Shown in pieces: positions 62,857-64,000 of a stretch of 64,000 bases of DNA. The stretch covers positions 124,001 to 188,000 of the forward strand of contig QFXG01000001.1 of the NCBI GenBank assembly GCA_003402285.1. The letters run 5' to 3'. Within the stretch, counting starts at the first letter, position 1. Each line of letters begins with the position of its first letter. This stretch comes from Candidatus Nitrotoga sp. SPKER. Lineage in GTDB: Bacteria; Pseudomonadota; Gammaproteobacteria; Burkholderiales; Gallionellaceae. Position numbers and translations under genes: made by a program. Below the pieces are notes generated by a model. The model was not told the origin of the DNA. It saw only the letters and a list, made by a program, of their open reading frames with translations, and ran no database searches.

Positions 62857-64000
62857 ATGTCACCCGATCCGGCAGGTAAAAAATTTGGTGTGCATCCAGA
62901 TATACTCAAGCTGGGCCTAGTGAGCTTTTTAACTGACCTGAGCTCCGAGATGATTTTTTCCGTCTTCGCAATTTTCTTTACTATCATCGCGGGGGCATCA
63001 GCGGCTTTGCTTGGCATAATTGAGGGACTTGCTGACTTCTCCGCATCCTCATTGAATTACTTGGCGGGCTGGCTGTCCGATCGAACCGGGAAACGCAAAA
63101 TTTTCGCACTGGCCGGATATGGTTTCTCCGCGCTGGCTAAAATTATTTTGTTAATCACCAGTTCGGTCGTTGGACTCGGTATATTTCGTGTCATCGAGCG
63201 GCTGGGCAAAGGTTTCCGTGGGCCGCCACGAGATGCCTGGCTTGCGGCAGTATCCGACAAAAGCACGAGGGGATATTCATTCGGCGTGCATAAGGCTCTC
63301 GACAAATCCGGCGCTGTTCTTGGCCCGCTTGTGGCGTACGGTCTACTTTCATGGCTAGGTGACGGAGCCTCCACGTTCCAGATCCTATTCTGGGTCGCGC
63401 TCATTCCCGCCTTGCTCGGCATCCTGATTTTAAGTCTCATCAAGGATCGCCCAGGGGTTGAGCACCCACGCGAGAACATGTTTGAAACATGGAAAGTTCT
63501 CAGCCCGGAATTTAAGCGCTATCTCGTTGCAGCAGGAATCTTTTCACTAGCCTATTTCAGTTTTGGATTTTTGCTGTTACGTGCACACAGCGTCGGTTTT
63601 TCAATTAAAGACATCGTGTTGCTTTATGCCTTGTTCAATATTGCGTTCGTTGTTGTATCACCGCTGATCGGCAAACTTGGCGATCGTTTAGGAAGAGCGC
63701 GAATAATCATGCTGGGCTATCTGATCTATCTATTGATGAGCCTCGGCTTCGCATTTGCGACCACACAATGGCAGATCATTTCCCTGTTCATCATTTATGG
63801 TGTGTTTTATGCGATCGACGAAGCCCAAAGCAAAGCGTTTATAGCAGATCTCGAATTAGAGCGGCGTGCATCTGCGATCGGTGTCTACAATTTTGTGACT
63901 GGCCTTATCTACTTGCCTGCATCGCTGATCGCTGGGACGTTGTGGTTAATACATCCGTCCAGCGCTTTCTTTTTGGCTGCATGTTTTGCCTTTAGCGCAC
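62857..64000 (+). CDS. Major facilitator superfamily transporter, partial (runs off the right edge)
   Basis: 381 codons visible from ATG 62857, preceded by AAGAGGCAACGACACA, with no stop before the edge. Membrane helices are dense from residue 20 on. Family signs: SFLTDLSSEMIFSVF in helix 1, GWLSDRTGKRK (MFS motif A) after helix 2, and FRVIERLGKGFRGPPRDAW after helix 4. The pattern resembles YajR/TetA-like drug or sugar efflux members; substrate unknown. Divergent from the flagellar operon. Confidence 0.88.
   Translation, partial: MSPDPAGKKFGVHPDILKLGLVSFLTDLSSEMIFSVFAIFFTIIAGASAALLGIIEGLADFSASSLNYLAGWLSDRTGKRKIFALAGYGFSALAKIILLITSSVVGLGIFRVIERLGKGFRGPPRDAWLAAVSDKSTRGYSFGVHKALDKSGAVLGPLVAYGLLSWLGDGASTFQILFWVALIPALLGILILSLIKDRPGVEHPRENMFETWKVLSPEFKRYLVAAGIFSLAYFSFGFLLLRAHSVGFSIKDIVLLYALFNIAFVVVSPLIGKLGDRLGRARIIMLGYLIYLLMSLGFAFATTQWQIISLFIIYGVFYAIDEAQSKAFIADLELERRASAIGVYNFVTGLIYLPASLIAGTLWLIHPSSAFFLAACFAFSA

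Overview
The window reads as chromosome of a motile, aerobic, autotrophic betaproteobacterium. Evidence: a red-type form I RuBisCO operon with CbbX and a divergent CbbR, a dapE-prmB pair, a ribF-ileS-lspA-ispH cluster, surE-pcm-nlpD, zipA-ligA, and a contiguous flgB-to-flgL flagellar block. By eye the base composition is moderate, with AT-rich gaps. The Nitrosomonadales/Gallionellaceae (for example Nitrotoga-like or Nitrosomonas-like bacteria) fit this combination, but the assignment is an inference and no rRNA gene is present to anchor it.

Layout. 1-6571: end of dapE, prmB, then the minus-strand operon ribF-ileS-lspA-ispH. 6572-12414: carbon-fixation region, with a beta-carbonic anhydrase, gene-poor DNA holding relics (a LysR 3' end and an IS30-type fragment), cbbR, and divergent cbbL-cbbS-cbbX. 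12735-19563: a small secreted protein, a conserved 88-aa protein, rimO, a ZIP transporter, and surE-pcm-nlpD followed by a radical SAM gene. 19740-21718: VIT1-type transporter and three small envelope/stress genes (DUF3309-like, BON lipoprotein, DUF1328). 22085-26071: nadB, a methyltransferase, fumC. 26119-33463 (minus): zipA-ligA-galU-hpt-mtnP-def, then rdgC and an 84-aa protein. 33501-35746 (minus): ergothioneine genes egtB-egtD. 36300-37140: a wrecked IS3-family element.

37190-51793 (minus) is the most unusual part: a chemotaxis locus that exists twice. The complete copy runs MCP-cheY-STAS-cheA-MCP-cheW-cheR-cheD-cheB (51793 to 42796). Behind it, after about 1.5 kb of gene-free DNA, lies a second MCP-cheW-cheR-cheD-cheB block. 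In this block cheB is cut to about 21 codons next to the IS3 relic and cheR has lost its C-terminal part, while cheW and the MCP signalling domain are almost identical to the complete copy. It looks like a segmental duplication under decay, with gene conversion keeping some segments alike. Sigma-28-type promoters are visible upstream of both blocks.

52147-62661 (minus) is flgB-C-D-E-F-G-H-I-J-K-L, covering rod, hook, rings and hook-filament junction. A major facilitator transporter begins at 62857 and runs off the right edge. No tRNA, rRNA or CRISPR array was seen. I found no clearly new defence or biosynthetic system; the duplicated, mosaic chemotaxis locus and the relics around the RuBisCO genes are the best leads.
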